Assembly: GCF_017873605.1 (NCBI RefSeq)
Contig: NZ_JAGGKI010000002.1
Span: 310,001-374,000, forward strand
Direction of reading: 5' to 3'
Length of the DNA stretch: 64,000 nucleotides
DNA from: Paenibacillus lactis
GTDB lineage: Bacteria > Bacillota > Bacilli > Paenibacillales > Paenibacillaceae
Shown: positions 33,051 through 41,582 of the stretch, in pieces
Layout: the number at the start of each line of letters is the position of its first letter
How positions within the stretch are numbered: the stretch's first letter is position 1
Notes under the pieces: generated by a model
The model's input: only the letters and a program-made list of their open reading frames with translations
The model's database searches: none
What the model was told of the DNA's origin: nothing
Made by a program: the position numbers and the translations under genes

Positions 33051-33770
33051 TTACGAGTTCAGCAGCACCTTCTCCTTGTACACCTTCGCCCAGCCCTCCA
33101 GATTGTTCGTGCAGATCAACAGGTCCGGATACTGTGCGAGGGACTCGAGCACCGACTCATCGTCAGGCGTCCACACAATCAGTTGAATATCCCTCTTTCG
33201 CGCTTCCTCCAAAAATTCAGGCGTGATAAACACGTATTTTACGGACACATACTTTGCCCTTAATTGATCCAGATACGGAAATACCGATGGCGTTGCCCCG
33301 TAAATAACCAGGCCAAGCTCGATGTCCGAATCCAGGGTCCGGGCCCGCTCGATCGAATAATGATCGAAGGAGGTCAGGAACACCTGCTTCTCCATGCCCG
33401 CATGCCGTACCGTCTCGATCACCTTCTGCTCCAGCCCCGGATAAGCAAGGCCTGTCTGCTTCAGCTCGATATCCACCGTCATGCGGTCTTTCGCCAGCAG
33501 CAGCGCTTCCTCCAGCGTGGGGATGGCTTCCCCCTGTCCGGCATCGAGTCGCCGGATCTCCTCGAACGTGAAGGACTTCACCTCTCCGGTGCCGTTCGTC
33601 GTCCGGTTGACCGTCGGATCATGGATGACGACAGGCACCCCGTCCTTCGTCAGCTGAACGTCCAGCTCCAAATGCGTGTACCCAAGCTCCAGCGCCTTCC
33701 GAAAGCCCAGCATCGTATTCTCCGGATATTTCAGCGGATATCCCCGATGGGCCAGTCCACGTACTGTCAT
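33051..33770 (-). CDS. ugpQ: Glycerophosphodiester phosphodiesterase
   Basis: The 239-residue GDPD-family enzyme hydrolyses glycerophosphodiesters to glycerol-3-phosphate and an alcohol. Conserved residues: AHRGYPLKYPENT (His about 8), HLELDVQLTKDGVPVVIHDPTVNRTTNGTG (Glu/Asp metal ligands and second His, about 33-62), VDIELK (about 99) and the C-terminal VWTPDDE. No signal peptide, so cytoplasmic. It lies 110 bp after the ABC permease gene, with an intervening hairpin. The linkage to a UgpBAE-like importer supports the name ugpQ by context. Confidence 0.85.
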   Translation of the reverse strand: MTVRGLAHRGYPLKYPENTMLGFRKALELGYTHLELDVQLTKDGVPVVIHDPTVNRTTNGTGEVKSFTFEEIRRLDAGQGEAIPTLEEALLLAKDRMTVDIELKQTGLAYPGLEQKVIETVRHAGMEKQVFLTSFDHYSIERARTLDSDIELGLVIYGATPSVFPYLDQLRAKYVSVKYVFITPEFLEEARKRDIQLIVWTPDDESVLESLAQYPDLLICTNNLEGWAKVYKEKVLLNS

Positions 33771-33839
33771 CGTTCAATTCCCCCTCGTAAGCTTTATGGT
33801 TATTATTCCATGATGCGGCCTGCCGCCGCAACATGGAAA

Positions 33840-33868
33840 GGCCCCGGGGAGCGAGCGCCCCGGAGGCC
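33840..33868 (-). terminator. Hairpin between permease and phosphodiesterase genes
   Basis: GGCCCCGGGG (33840-33849) pairs with CCCCGGAGGCC (33858-33868), one bulge. It is a G+C-rich stem without a strong U-run on the minus strand, so attenuation or RNA processing is more likely than full termination. Confidence 0.4.
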
Positions 33869-33880
33869 AAGGCATGCCTC

Positions 33881-34741
33881 TTACTTAAAAGTCGAATTTG
33901 CCATAGCCGCTACGATATGCTTCTGCATGACCGTAAAGACGAGCACGATCGGAATAATCGCCATGACGCTCGATGCCATGATGATATGGAAGAACATCGC
34001 TTCATTGCCTGCAATGGAATCGCGAAGCATCGCGATGCCGACCGTAAGCACCCGCATATCGTTATCATTGGTCATGATCAGCGGCCAGAAATACGAGTTC
34101 CAGGTCGAGATGAAGATCAGAACGCCCATCGTTACGACGGTCGGCAGCGCCATCGGGAGCAGCAATTTGTACAAGATGGAGAACCGGCCGGCACCGTCGA
34201 CACGTGCCGCCTCCAGTACATCATTGTTGATCGATTTGAACGATTGCCGAAGCAGGAAGATCGCATAAGCCGAAGCGCCATGAGGCACGATCAGGGCCAA
34301 GAATGTGTCCAGCCAGCCCAGCTTCGACATCATGACGTATACCGGCACGAAGGTAACCTGCTCGGGGACGATCAGGGCAGCCAGCACGAGCAAGAACAGC
34401 GCATCCCGTCCCCGGAATTGCCCTTTCGCGAACGCATAAGCCGCCATTAACGCTACGTTCAGCTGCAGGATGATCGTCCCTACGGCCATAATCAGCGTAT
34501 TGCCGAAATACCGCGCGTATGGAATGACGCGGAAAGCTTCGGCGAAGTTTTCCCATGCGAAGCTTTGCGGCCAGAACGTCGGTACGGCCATCCGCATCTC
34601 TGCCTGCGTCTTAAGGGAGCTGATCAAGAGCCAATATACCGGAAAGAACATGACCAGAGTGACCAGGACCGCCGCTATAATGCGAAGCGCCATGAGCAGT
34701 TTGCGGTTTGCGGCCGAACCGGCCATATAATTATCCCTCAT
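33881..34741 (-). CDS. ABC sugar/glycerophosphodiester permease (UgpE/MalG type)
   Basis: The 286-residue inner-membrane protein has six helices. It carries MFFPVYWLLISSLKTQAEM near the N-terminus and the EAA loop VLEAARVDGAGRFSILYKLLLPMALP (about 185-210). Start 34741 overlaps the upstream permease gene by 11 bp. ATG 34726, five codons further, also has a GAGGGA site and cannot be excluded. Partner of the gene product encoded at 34731-35690. The operon order and UgpQ suggest import of glycerophosphodiesters or glycerol-3-phosphate, but other sugars remain possible. Confidence 0.85.
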   Translation of the reverse strand: MRDNYMAGSAANRKLLMALRIIAAVLVTLVMFFPVYWLLISSLKTQAEMRMAVPTFWPQSFAWENFAEAFRVIPYARYFGNTLIMAVGTIILQLNVALMAAYAFAKGQFRGRDALFLLVLAALIVPEQVTFVPVYVMMSKLGWLDTFLALIVPHGASAYAIFLLRQSFKSINNDVLEAARVDGAGRFSILYKLLLPMALPTVVTMGVLIFISTWNSYFWPLIMTNDNDMRVLTVGIAMLRDSIAGNEAMFFHIIMASSVMAIIPIVLVFTVMQKHIVAAMANSTFK

Positions 34742-35687
34742 AGTGCACCTTCTTCCTGCTGACCCACATCTGAAACATCGTTAACAGCAATATAATCACG
34801 AACAGAATCATGACAAGCGCAGAAGCCCTTCCCGTTTTGAATTCGACGAAGGCCATCGTATAAATCCAGTATACGATCGCGTTGGTGGCCTTAAGCGGTC
34901 CGCCATCTGTCATGACATCGATGGATTGGAAGACCTGCATCGACGAAATGAAGCTGGTAATAACAAGGAACAGCGTCATGGGCGACAAGAGCGGAAGCGT
35001 AATGTTGCGGAACTGCCGAAGCCGACTGGCTCCATCAATGGAGGCCGCTTCATAATATTCCGCCGGAATTCCGCGCATACCCGCAATGAACAGGATCATG
35101 GCAAAGCCAACGCCCTTCCAGACCGAGACGGCGACAAGCGCCGGCAGCGCGGTGGACGGATTGATGAGCCATTCCACGGGATCCATTCCGAACCAGGACA
35201 CCACCTGGTTCAGAAGCCCGTACTGCCCGTTATAAATCCAAGTGAACACCATGGCCGCGATGACCATGGAAATGTAATACGGCATGAAGATCACGCCCCG
35301 CATGAATCCGAACAGGCGGGAGGATGACACGTTGAGCAGCAGCGCCAGCAGCAAGCCGATCGCCAGCGTAAAGACGACATCCATGAGCGTGTACAGGAAC
35401 GTCACCTTCATCGATTGATAGAACTCTTCGTTCGTCAGCAGCCGGGTATAGTTGTTCGCTCCGACAAATTTCATCACCGGGCGCGTCATGTTCCAGTTCG
35501 TGAAGCTGATATAAATGGAGTACAGGAGCGGAAAGTACAGGAAAGCCCCCATGAATACCAGGGCCGGCACCGAAAAGGCAAAGTCCTTCCATTTCTCGAT
35601 GACCGAATTCGACACCCGTCTGGATACGGAAGCGGACGCCCGGTTGGGCGCCGCCTTGTTTAATTTTGGATTGGTTCCCATAGACAT
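34731..35687 (-). CDS. ABC sugar/glycerophosphodiester permease (UgpA/MalF type)
   Basis: The 318-residue protein has a 40-residue cytoplasmic N-terminus, then six helices starting FAFSVPALVFMGAFLYFPLLYSIYISFTNW. The EAA loop is YYEAASIDGASRLRQFRNITLPLLSP (about 215-240). The ATG at 35687 overlaps the TGA stop of the binding-protein gene (TGATG), indicating coupling. A GTG one codon earlier is also possible. Forms the channel with the UgpE-like protein. No ATPase gene is present. Confidence 0.86.
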   Translation of the reverse strand: MSMGTNPKLNKAAPNRASASVSRRVSNSVIEKWKDFAFSVPALVFMGAFLYFPLLYSIYISFTNWNMTRPVMKFVGANNYTRLLTNEEFYQSMKVTFLYTLMDVVFTLAIGLLLALLLNVSSSRLFGFMRGVIFMPYYISMVIAAMVFTWIYNGQYGLLNQVVSWFGMDPVEWLINPSTALPALVAVSVWKGVGFAMILFIAGMRGIPAEYYEAASIDGASRLRQFRNITLPLLSPMTLFLVITSFISSMQVFQSIDVMTDGGPLKATNAIVYWIYTMAFVEFKTGRASALVMILFVIILLLTMFQMWVSRKKVHYEG

Positions 35688-37027
35688 CACTCGTAATCCA
35701 TCAGAATATCGTTAATCTTCTTGGCCGCTTCCTGCATTAACGGCACCGGATCTTTCTTGTTAAGCACCATCTCGCCGATCACTTCCTTATACACCTCGCT
35801 GAATTCCGGATAAGCCGGATGCTGCAGGCGCGGAGTCACTTCGTCAAAGTGCTCGTAAACCGCTCTGTATTGAGGCCATCTTTCGAAATATTGGTCGCCT
35901 TCTTCCGATTCGATGGCCGATTTCCGAGTTGGCAGGTAGCCTACCGATTCCGCCCACTTGATGTTATGCTCGGCTGCGGTCATGAACTCGATAAACTTCC
36001 ATGCAGCTTCCTTCTCCAGATCCTTGGCGCCGTTCATCATCACGATGCCTGCACCGCCAATATTAGAGGTACGCTTCTTGTCGCCAGGGAGGAAGGATAC
36101 GCCCACTTCAAAATCCGCATTCTCACGGTACATTTTCAGCATGGCCGATGTGTGCTGTACCATTGCGATCTCGCCGTTCAGGAACATTTGACGCATATTG
36201 TCGGAAGCGCCCTTGCCGAAGCCCATATGCATGCTGCCTTCGTTTTGCCACTTGTAGAAGTTTTGGAGGTAGCGCAGGGAATCCTCGTTCTCCACCGCCG
36301 ATGCGCTCATATCCTCTGTCAAGATTTGCCCGCCGCCGTTAATGTTCCACGGATCGTAGTACCAGGTATCCCAACCAGGAACGGAGAAGGCATACCGTGT
36401 CGTCTTGTCGCCTTCCTTCTTCACGACTTTGGCGTTGAAGGCTTCAATCTCGTCCCACTTCTGCGGCGGCTCTACGCCGAGCTCGTCCAGCATCGTTTTG
36501 TTGTACACGAAGACGCTGGTGCTGACGATCAGCGGGAAGCCGTACTGCTTGCCGTTAAATGCATACGCGTTCAACATGCCTTGCGCGAAGTCATCCATGT
36601 TCACTTCGTCCCGTTTGATCCATGGTCCCAGGTCGGCGAATACGCCGCTGTCCGCAAAGTTCGGCAGGGAGGATACTTCCACGTTCGTCACAGCCGGAAC
36701 GTCGCCAGCGGCCACGGCAGCCGACAGCTTCTTATGCAGATCCGGATACCCGCCTTGGAATACCGGTTCGACTGTAATGTGCGGATACTTCTTCTGAAAC
36801 TCTCCAATCATGTAGTTCAAGCCTTCCAGTTGTGCCTCGGCATGCGAGTGCCAATACTGGATTTTGATCGGCGTCGTATCGTTCTTCAAATCCATCGAAG
36901 CCGCTTCCACGTCATCGAGGTTAACCTCGCCCCCTGCATTCCCGCTTCCTCCGCTGCCTCCTGCGCACGCGGTCGTCATGATCATCACAATGGTCAACAG
37001 CGTAAGCAACCATGTTTTCTTTTTCAT
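35687..37027 (-). CDS. Solute-binding lipoprotein of the Ugp-like importer
   Basis: The 446-residue family-1 binding protein has a lipobox at MTTACAGG (Cys about 21) and a Gly-rich tether. The mature domain contains IKIQYWHSHAEAQLEGLNYMIGEFQKKYPHITVEPVFQGGYPDLHKKL, close in style to UgpB-type proteins, and GKQYGFPLIVSTSVFVYNKTMLDELG. ATG 37027 is preferred; a TTG one codon earlier is in frame and AAAGGGG lies upstream. It is the first gene of the operon with two permease genes and ugpQ. Assignment to glycerophosphodiester rests mainly on ugpQ. Confidence 0.8.
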   Translation of the reverse strand: MKKKTWLLTLLTIVMIMTTACAGGSGGSGNAGGEVNLDDVEAASMDLKNDTTPIKIQYWHSHAEAQLEGLNYMIGEFQKKYPHITVEPVFQGGYPDLHKKLSAAVAAGDVPAVTNVEVSSLPNFADSGVFADLGPWIKRDEVNMDDFAQGMLNAYAFNGKQYGFPLIVSTSVFVYNKTMLDELGVEPPQKWDEIEAFNAKVVKKEGDKTTRYAFSVPGWDTWYYDPWNINGGGQILTEDMSASAVENEDSLRYLQNFYKWQNEGSMHMGFGKGASDNMRQMFLNGEIAMVQHTSAMLKMYRENADFEVGVSFLPGDKKRTSNIGGAGIVMMNGAKDLEKEAAWKFIEFMTAAEHNIKWAESVGYLPTRKSAIESEEGDQYFERWPQYRAVYEHFDEVTPRLQHPAYPEFSEVYKEVIGEMVLNKKDPVPLMQEAAKKINDILMDYE

Positions 37028-37030
37028 CAA

Positions 37031-37729
37031 TGTTCTGGCCCCTTTCGAATGTTTCTATCACTGCATATCTGCTGTCTGTGATTCAAAGCCTGGATATCTC
37101 CTAAAAAATGCGCACAAAAATAGAGACGTTAACGAGCAACCAAAAGAGCCACCACCTCCTAAAAAAGCTAAAGCAGCTGCCTCCCAGGGTTATCTCATCG
37201 TCTCCACCCCTAGCGATATGCAATTAAGCAAATTCATTCACTGCGGATCAAACCGCCCAATGAAACACGCACGACTTCGTGTTAGCGACGGTTGATCAAG
37301 GGAGTATTAAACAAGCGTTAGTCTAAACAACCTCCTGTTCAAACGGCCATTTCTATGAATGCGCTTTCGGTTATGGCTGCACAAACAATGGATTGGAGTT
37401 ATCATACCGGCTTTAGCCTCTTCCAATCCTTCAGTTATTCGCCGCCTCACCCAGGAGAGCGCTTTCAGAATAGCCAAAACTGCTCTCAAGCTGTGTCTAT
37501 CATGTTTAGTATCTATCATAGAGGAATTAATTAGCAGGAGTCTATAGCGAATTTTGTGTTTTTTTGTCGAATTAAAAAGAATTTTAGCTTGATGTAACAA
37601 TTGTCATTGCGAACATAACAAATGAAACAAACCCTTCACCTCAACTTGGATAACACGCTATGAAAAAGTGAAAAAAATTATAATATTTCCGAAAAACCAT
37701 GAAAGAACGAAAAAAAGGATCCGATATAA
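37031..37729. other. Long A+T-rich intergenic region with cre-like sites
   Basis: About 700 bases without a convincing gene. On the minus strand TGAAAGCGCTCTCC (37454-37467) resembles a catabolite-responsive element. A weaker one, TGAATGCGCTTTCG on plus, lies at 37356-37369. Both would act on the importer operon starting at 37027, several hundred bases downstream, so a long leader or an undetected small gene is implied. The 37500-37720 part is very A+T rich. No clear Pho-box array was seen although glycerophosphodiester uptake is often phosphate controlled. Confidence 0.4.
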
Positions 37730-37906
37730 ATGGTGTGTTACACGCAATTCCAAAAATAGCCGCAGTTTGCCCGTACCCGGAAATGCCGCGGCCATTGCGA
37801 CAAAGGGGGCGTACCGTACTTCAGCAAACATAACGACACCGACAATTTGGACAAGAGCGGCTGCTTTAAGCTATCCGCTAAGGGAGAAATGTTAACGTCC
37901 TCCTAG
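37730..37906 (+). pseudogene. Small Cys-rich reading frame interrupted by TAG
   Basis: From ATG 37730 (AAGGATC about 9 nt upstream) the frame reads MVCYTQFQK, then a TAG at 37757-37759. The same frame stays open for 48 more codons to TAG 37904. The distal part, with KCRGHCDKGG, YFSKHNDTDNLDKSGCF and KLSAKGEM, looks protein-like in composition and has a Cys-x3-His-Cys cluster. It may be a degraded small gene, a fragment of a larger one, or chance. No family was recognised. Confidence 0.35.
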
Positions 37907-37914
37907 CTGCTTGA

Positions 37915-37946
37915 ATCGGACGAAGAAACTAAACATCCGATCGGAC
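37915..37946 (+). promoter_or_regulatory. Repeat/palindrome before the ThDP gene cluster
   Basis: ATCGGAC occurs at 37915-37921 and 37940-37946, 25 bp apart. The second copy is embedded in the perfect 10-bp palindrome TCCGATCGGA (37936-37945), about 30 bases before the first start codon. This could be an operator for the cluster. No confident promoter hexamers were seen. Confidence 0.35.
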
Positions 37947-37972
37947 AATGAGATTTTTGATACGGAGGAGAA

Positions 37973-38434
37973 ATGGGCATGGAGCGATTAGCATCACTGT
38001 TTGAAGAGCTTGAACGCCTCACAGGCGTGGCCGATATCGCCTATCATGAAATCCGGGACGGCCGTTTGAATCCGGTATCCAAAACGAAGACGGACCAGCT
38101 CGGCGTGGAGAAGTGGAAAAGCGTTCATGCAGAGCACCCCGTCTACATCCGGCATGACCGCCTTTTGCGCGAAATGATGGAGCATCCGCAAACGGTTGTC
38201 CTGCAAGACGTCAAGAACGATCCGCGCGCGGCCGACGAGTTTTTCCTGTTTGGGATCGACAGCATTATGGTTCTGCCTGTCATGCAGCATGAGACGGTGA
38301 AGGGGATCGTCGTCGTCGCCTCGATTGGAGCACGGCATGATTTTACGAAAGAAGAGGTCAAACGTGCAGAATCACTTGTGTTTGAATACAAGGATGCGTT
38401 TCAACTACAGCATAAGGAGGATTCTTCAAGATGA
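37973..38434 (+). CDS. GAF-domain protein, first gene of the ThDP/KASIII cluster
   Basis: The 153-residue cytoplasmic protein consists of a single GAF-like domain: MERLASLFEELERLTGVADIAYHEI, then a central strand pair with TVVLQDVKNDPRAADEFFLFGIDSIMVLPVM, then GIVVVASIGARHDFTKEEVKRAESLVFEYKDAF. Start 37973 has GGAGGAG upstream. No output domain is attached, so it may bind a small ligand and act on the adjacent enzyme or on a partner encoded elsewhere. Its TGA overlaps the start of the ThDP enzyme gene (ATGA), showing tight coupling and probably stoichiometric production. Confidence 0.7.
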   Translation: MGMERLASLFEELERLTGVADIAYHEIRDGRLNPVSKTKTDQLGVEKWKSVHAEHPVYIRHDRLLREMMEHPQTVVLQDVKNDPRAADEFFLFGIDSIMVLPVMQHETVKGIVVVASIGARHDFTKEEVKRAESLVFEYKDAFQLQHKEDSSR

Positions 38435-40056
38435 ATATTGCCGAAGCCGTGCTGAAGTATTTGCGAAATGTCGGAGTGGACTGCATATTCGGAATTCCGG
38501 CCGGGATCATCGGCCCGATCTATGACGCGTTGATTGATGTCGATATCAAGCCGATCATTACGAAAAATGAAGCCGGCGCCGCCTATATGGCTGCGCGATA
38601 TGCCAGCAATTCCGGCAAGCTCGCCGTTTGTGCCGGTGCCGGTGCGGTCGGGGTCGGCAATATGATGAACGGGATTGCCGATGCCATGCGCGCCAAAGCC
38701 CCTCTGCTGGTCATCACCGGATACGTAAACCGGTGGCAGATCGGCAAGGGAGCCATCCAAGAGATGGATGCGCAGGATATTGTCCGGCCCATCACCAAAT
38801 ACAGCAACACCGTGATGAACGAAGCCGATGTGTTGGCCGAGCTGGATAAGGCGGTAAGGATCGCGCTGACTCCCCCTTGCGGGCCTGTGCATATTTCGGT
38901 TCCGATCGATGTGCAGCGGATGGAAGCGCCGGCGCTCTTGCCTGCGGCTCCAGAGCCTTCCGCGCTTCAGCGTATTCGCCCGAATCCGGATGAGATGGAG
39001 CGTGCTGCAGCCCTCCTGAATGAGGCTGAGCGGGGAATCATTATGGTCGGACGCGGCGGGCGCTCATCAGCCGAAGCCATCATGCGTCTCAGCGAACGGC
39101 TGCAGTGGCCCATCATTACGACGCCATCGGCCAAAGGCATCATTCCGGCCGAATTTCCGCTTAACTTAGGGAATTACGGATTTTCAAGCACCGATGCGGC
39201 GATGGAATACGTCACCTCTTCGAAGGCCACCTGCATTTTAATCTTGGGTACAAGCCTGGGAGAGTCCTCTACATGCAACTTCAATGATGTCCTGGTGGAC
39301 GGACGCAAGGTGATTCATGTCGACCGTGATGCCAAAGAGCTTGGGAAAGTCTTCCGGACCGATGCAGCCGTTGTTGCCGATCTCCGGGATGCCGTTCCTT
39401 ATTTTGCGGAGCACGTGAGTCCGTCTTCAGCTTCATTTAAGAAGCCGTTCCCGCTTAACGAGGCCTACGAGCCCAATCATACAGGCTTGTCGCTGCGCCT
39501 GTTTCTGGAGAAGCTGAGCCAAGTGATGCCGGCAGACACGCGATATGTATGCGATATCGGGGAATTTACCAACTTTGTCCTGAAGTACTTGGAAGTGCCC
39601 GCCGGCGGCGATTTTGAAATCAATCTGAACTATGGAGCGATGGGATCGGCGATGGCGGGAGGACCGGGACTATATCTGGCCGACTCGACCCGCCCGGTTG
39701 CCGTTATTGCGGGGGACGGCTCGTTCTTCATGAATGGCACCGAGGTGCTTACCGCTAAAGAGTACGGTCTGCCCATCATTTATTTCATTATTAACAACGC
39801 CATGCTGTCTTACGTCGAGCGCGGGCAGAAGTTTCTATATAACCGCACGATCCCGGATTACAAGCAGGAGAGAATCTCCATCGCCGACATGATGCGAATC
39901 GCCGGAATCCGAGCGATGTCTGTCGACCGTCTGGAGGACATGGAGGATATTCCGGGATTCCTGCGGGAGATGACAGGGCCGTGCATCATTGAGGTCAATA
40001 CGGACGGCAGCGAGCCCGCGCCGATCTTGGATCGCTTGAAAGCCCTGAAGAAATAA
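38431..40056 (+). CDS. Thiamine-diphosphate-dependent enzyme (acetolactate synthase/benzoylformate decarboxylase family)
   Basis: The 541-residue enzyme has the three-domain architecture of the family. The N-terminal pyrimidine-binding domain has GVDCIFGIPAGIIGPIYDAL and the activating Glu in ITKNEAGAAYMAARYA (about 48). The middle domain covers about 190-330. The C-terminal diphosphate-binding domain has GDGSFFMNGTEVLTAKEYGLP and FIINNAML (GDG...NN motif, about 429-460). The reaction is decarboxylation of a 2-keto acid and/or carboligation to an acyloin. The acetolactate-synthase FAD signature is not apparent. AAGGAGG lies before the ATG. Cluster with a KASIII-like gene suggests acyl carboligation chemistry (inference). 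Confidence 0.85.
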   Translation: MNIAEAVLKYLRNVGVDCIFGIPAGIIGPIYDALIDVDIKPIITKNEAGAAYMAARYASNSGKLAVCAGAGAVGVGNMMNGIADAMRAKAPLLVITGYVNRWQIGKGAIQEMDAQDIVRPITKYSNTVMNEADVLAELDKAVRIALTPPCGPVHISVPIDVQRMEAPALLPAAPEPSALQRIRPNPDEMERAAALLNEAERGIIMVGRGGRSSAEAIMRLSERLQWPIITTPSAKGIIPAEFPLNLGNYGFSSTDAAMEYVTSSKATCILILGTSLGESSTCNFNDVLVDGRKVIHVDRDAKELGKVFRTDAAVVADLRDAVPYFAEHVSPSSASFKKPFPLNEAYEPNHTGLSLRLFLEKLSQVMPADTRYVCDIGEFTNFVLKYLEVPAGGDFEINLNYGAMGSAMAGGPGLYLADSTRPVAVIAGDGSFFMNGTEVLTAKEYGLPIIYFIINNAMLSYVERGQKFLYNRTIPDYKQERISIADMMRIAGIRAMSVDRLEDMEDIPGFLREMTGPCIIEVNTDGSEPAPILDRLKALKK

Positions 40057-40115
40057 GCACTAAGGTACAACACCAATTCAACATAATATGTTTCGATCAT
40101 AGGAGGAAGAGCAAC

Positions 40116-40457
40116 ATGGGAAGCTTTAATATCAAAATCGATCAAGCTGCAAAAGTATTTCATGCCGAGGTGGAAGGCACCTTCTCGCCGGAAGACGGAA
40201 TGGCATCCATTGAGGCTTACGGCAAGGCCATCTCAACCATTTCCGTTCCGGAATATGAAATTGACATCGACTGCACGAAGCTGAACGTCTCTGCGCCTGA
40301 GACGCTTCCGCTTTTGGAAGGATGCTTCGAGATGTATAAAAAAGACGGCTTTAAGAAAGTTACGCTGCGCATTTCCAAAAATCCGATCCTGAAGATGCAG
40401 CTCGGGCGTGTTGCTCGTGGCGTGAAGCTGGACAACTACGAAATTATCGAACAATAA
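40116..40457 (+). CDS. Small cytoplasmic protein of unknown function (possible STAS/SpoIIAA-like fold)
   Basis: This 113-residue protein has no signal peptide or TM segment. GGAAGAG precedes the ATG at 40116. The pattern of alternating strands and helices resembles a SpoIIAA-like fold: FNIKIDQAAKVFHAEVEGTFSPEDGMASIEAYGKAI, a central EIDIDCTKLNV strand, LPLLEGCFEMYKKDGFKKVTLRI. That comparison is only by eye. It sits between the ThDP enzyme and KASIII-like genes with 59-bp and 12-bp gaps, so it is probably part of the same pathway, perhaps as a scaffold or carrier partner. There is no carrier-protein DSL motif. Confidence 0.6.
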   Translation: MGSFNIKIDQAAKVFHAEVEGTFSPEDGMASIEAYGKAISTISVPEYEIDIDCTKLNVSAPETLPLLEGCFEMYKKDGFKKVTLRISKNPILKMQLGRVARGVKLDNYEIIEQ

Positions 40458-40469
40458 GGAGAGATGGCC

Positions 40470-41459
40470 ATGAGAGGTGTACAAATTCGCGAGATTGAAA
40501 TCTACCATCCTGCTAATGAAGTAGACAACGAATACTACATTAACTATTTTGCGGAAAGAGGTACGGATGTTACCGGACTTGTAACCGCTCTGGGCCGTAA
40601 TAAGCGTTTTATTATCGATAATCCGGAAGAGAATACATTCACGATGGCCGTGCAGGCATCCAAGCTGGTGCTGGAGAAGAGCGGGCTGTCCGCAAAAGAC
40701 GTAGATCTGATCATCTTCACTTCCCAGACACCGGAATATTTGCTGCCCAGCAATGCGCTGAAGCTCCACCATGCCCTTGGAGGCGATCTCCTAACGGCTT
40801 GCTTCGACATTAACGCGAATTGTGCCGGCATCCTTGTTGCGGTAGAGCAGGCTTCCCGCTATATGACCGCTAATCCTAGGGTAGAGCGTGCGCTTGTGGT
40901 CGGCTCCGATTATCTTTCGGTTCACAGTCCGGAGGAGCCGGTGTATTATTCGAATTTTGCCGAATCGGCAGTAGCCGTGATTTTGGAGCAAGCGGAAGGC
41001 ACCCGCGGTTTGATCGATTCCGTCTATCAAACCGATACATCCGTTATCGACAATTCCCTGTTCCCGGCCCACGGCTTGTCGAATCTGTACCGTGAGGAGT
41101 TTACGGCTAAGGATGCGCAGGTGAAGTTTACGCCTTTCGATGATTCGGTCTGTGCCGAATCCGCGGTGAATTCGATTCGCATCTTGCTGGAACGCAACGA
41201 TCTGACCAAGGATGATATTGCCGGCTTTATGTTCTCCCAATTTACCTTGGGCAATATCAAGCATGTTTCGGAGCGCCTCGGGATTGATCAGGACAAGGTT
41301 CCTTATATCGGGGACAAGTACGGTTACACCGCGACAACGAGCCCTTTCCTCGCCCTGTACGAAGCAGTTCGGGCCGGAAAAGTGAAGCGCGGCGATTACC
41401 TGGTCTTCTGGACGGTAGGAGCGGGTTGGCAAAATGTCAGCCTGTTGATTCAGTACTGA
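40470..41459 (+). CDS. 3-oxoacyl-ACP synthase III-like (KASIII) enzyme with altered active site
   Basis: The 329-residue protein has the FabH thiolase fold. The nucleophile region FDINANCAGILVAVEQASRYM (Cys about 111) is intact. The segment aligned to FabH PHQAN reads FSQFT, so the catalytic His is replaced by Ser. The segment aligned to GNTSAAS reads GYTATTS, so the catalytic Asn becomes Tyr. Canonical decarboxylative condensation is therefore unlikely; acyl transfer through Cys is possible, as in some non-decarboxylating KASIII-like enzymes. The start 40470 is 7 nt from AAGGAG, whereas ATG 40464 is too close. Last gene of the cluster, ending at a terminator. Confidence 0.8.
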   Translation: MRGVQIREIEIYHPANEVDNEYYINYFAERGTDVTGLVTALGRNKRFIIDNPEENTFTMAVQASKLVLEKSGLSAKDVDLIIFTSQTPEYLLPSNALKLHHALGGDLLTACFDINANCAGILVAVEQASRYMTANPRVERALVVGSDYLSVHSPEEPVYYSNFAESAVAVILEQAEGTRGLIDSVYQTDTSVIDNSLFPAHGLSNLYREEFTAKDAQVKFTPFDDSVCAESAVNSIRILLERNDLTKDDIAGFMFSQFTLGNIKHVSERLGIDQDKVPYIGDKYGYTATTSPFLALYEAVRAGKVKRGDYLVFWTVGAGWQNVSLLIQY

Positions 41460-41518
41460 GCATCCTGCTCTGGGAACGGACCGATTCTCAACGTTAATAA
41501 TAAAAGGTATCTGCAGCA

Positions 41519-41554
41519 AGAAGCCCGCCCATTTTCCGCAATGGACGGGCTTCT
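41519..41554. terminator. Bidirectional terminator after the ThDP/KASIII cluster
   Basis: AGAAGCCCGCCCAT (41519-41532) pairs with ATGGACGGGCTTCT (41541-41554), one mismatch. It lies between two convergent genes and is stable in both directions, though U-runs are short. Confidence 0.7.
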
Positions 41555-41582
41555 CCATGTCATGGATTCATGCAGGGGAAAA

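Noticed and set aside
37668..37895. 75-codon plus frame before the ThDP cluster
   Set aside because: No ribosome site; the neighbouring frame from 37730 is more protein-like although interrupted.
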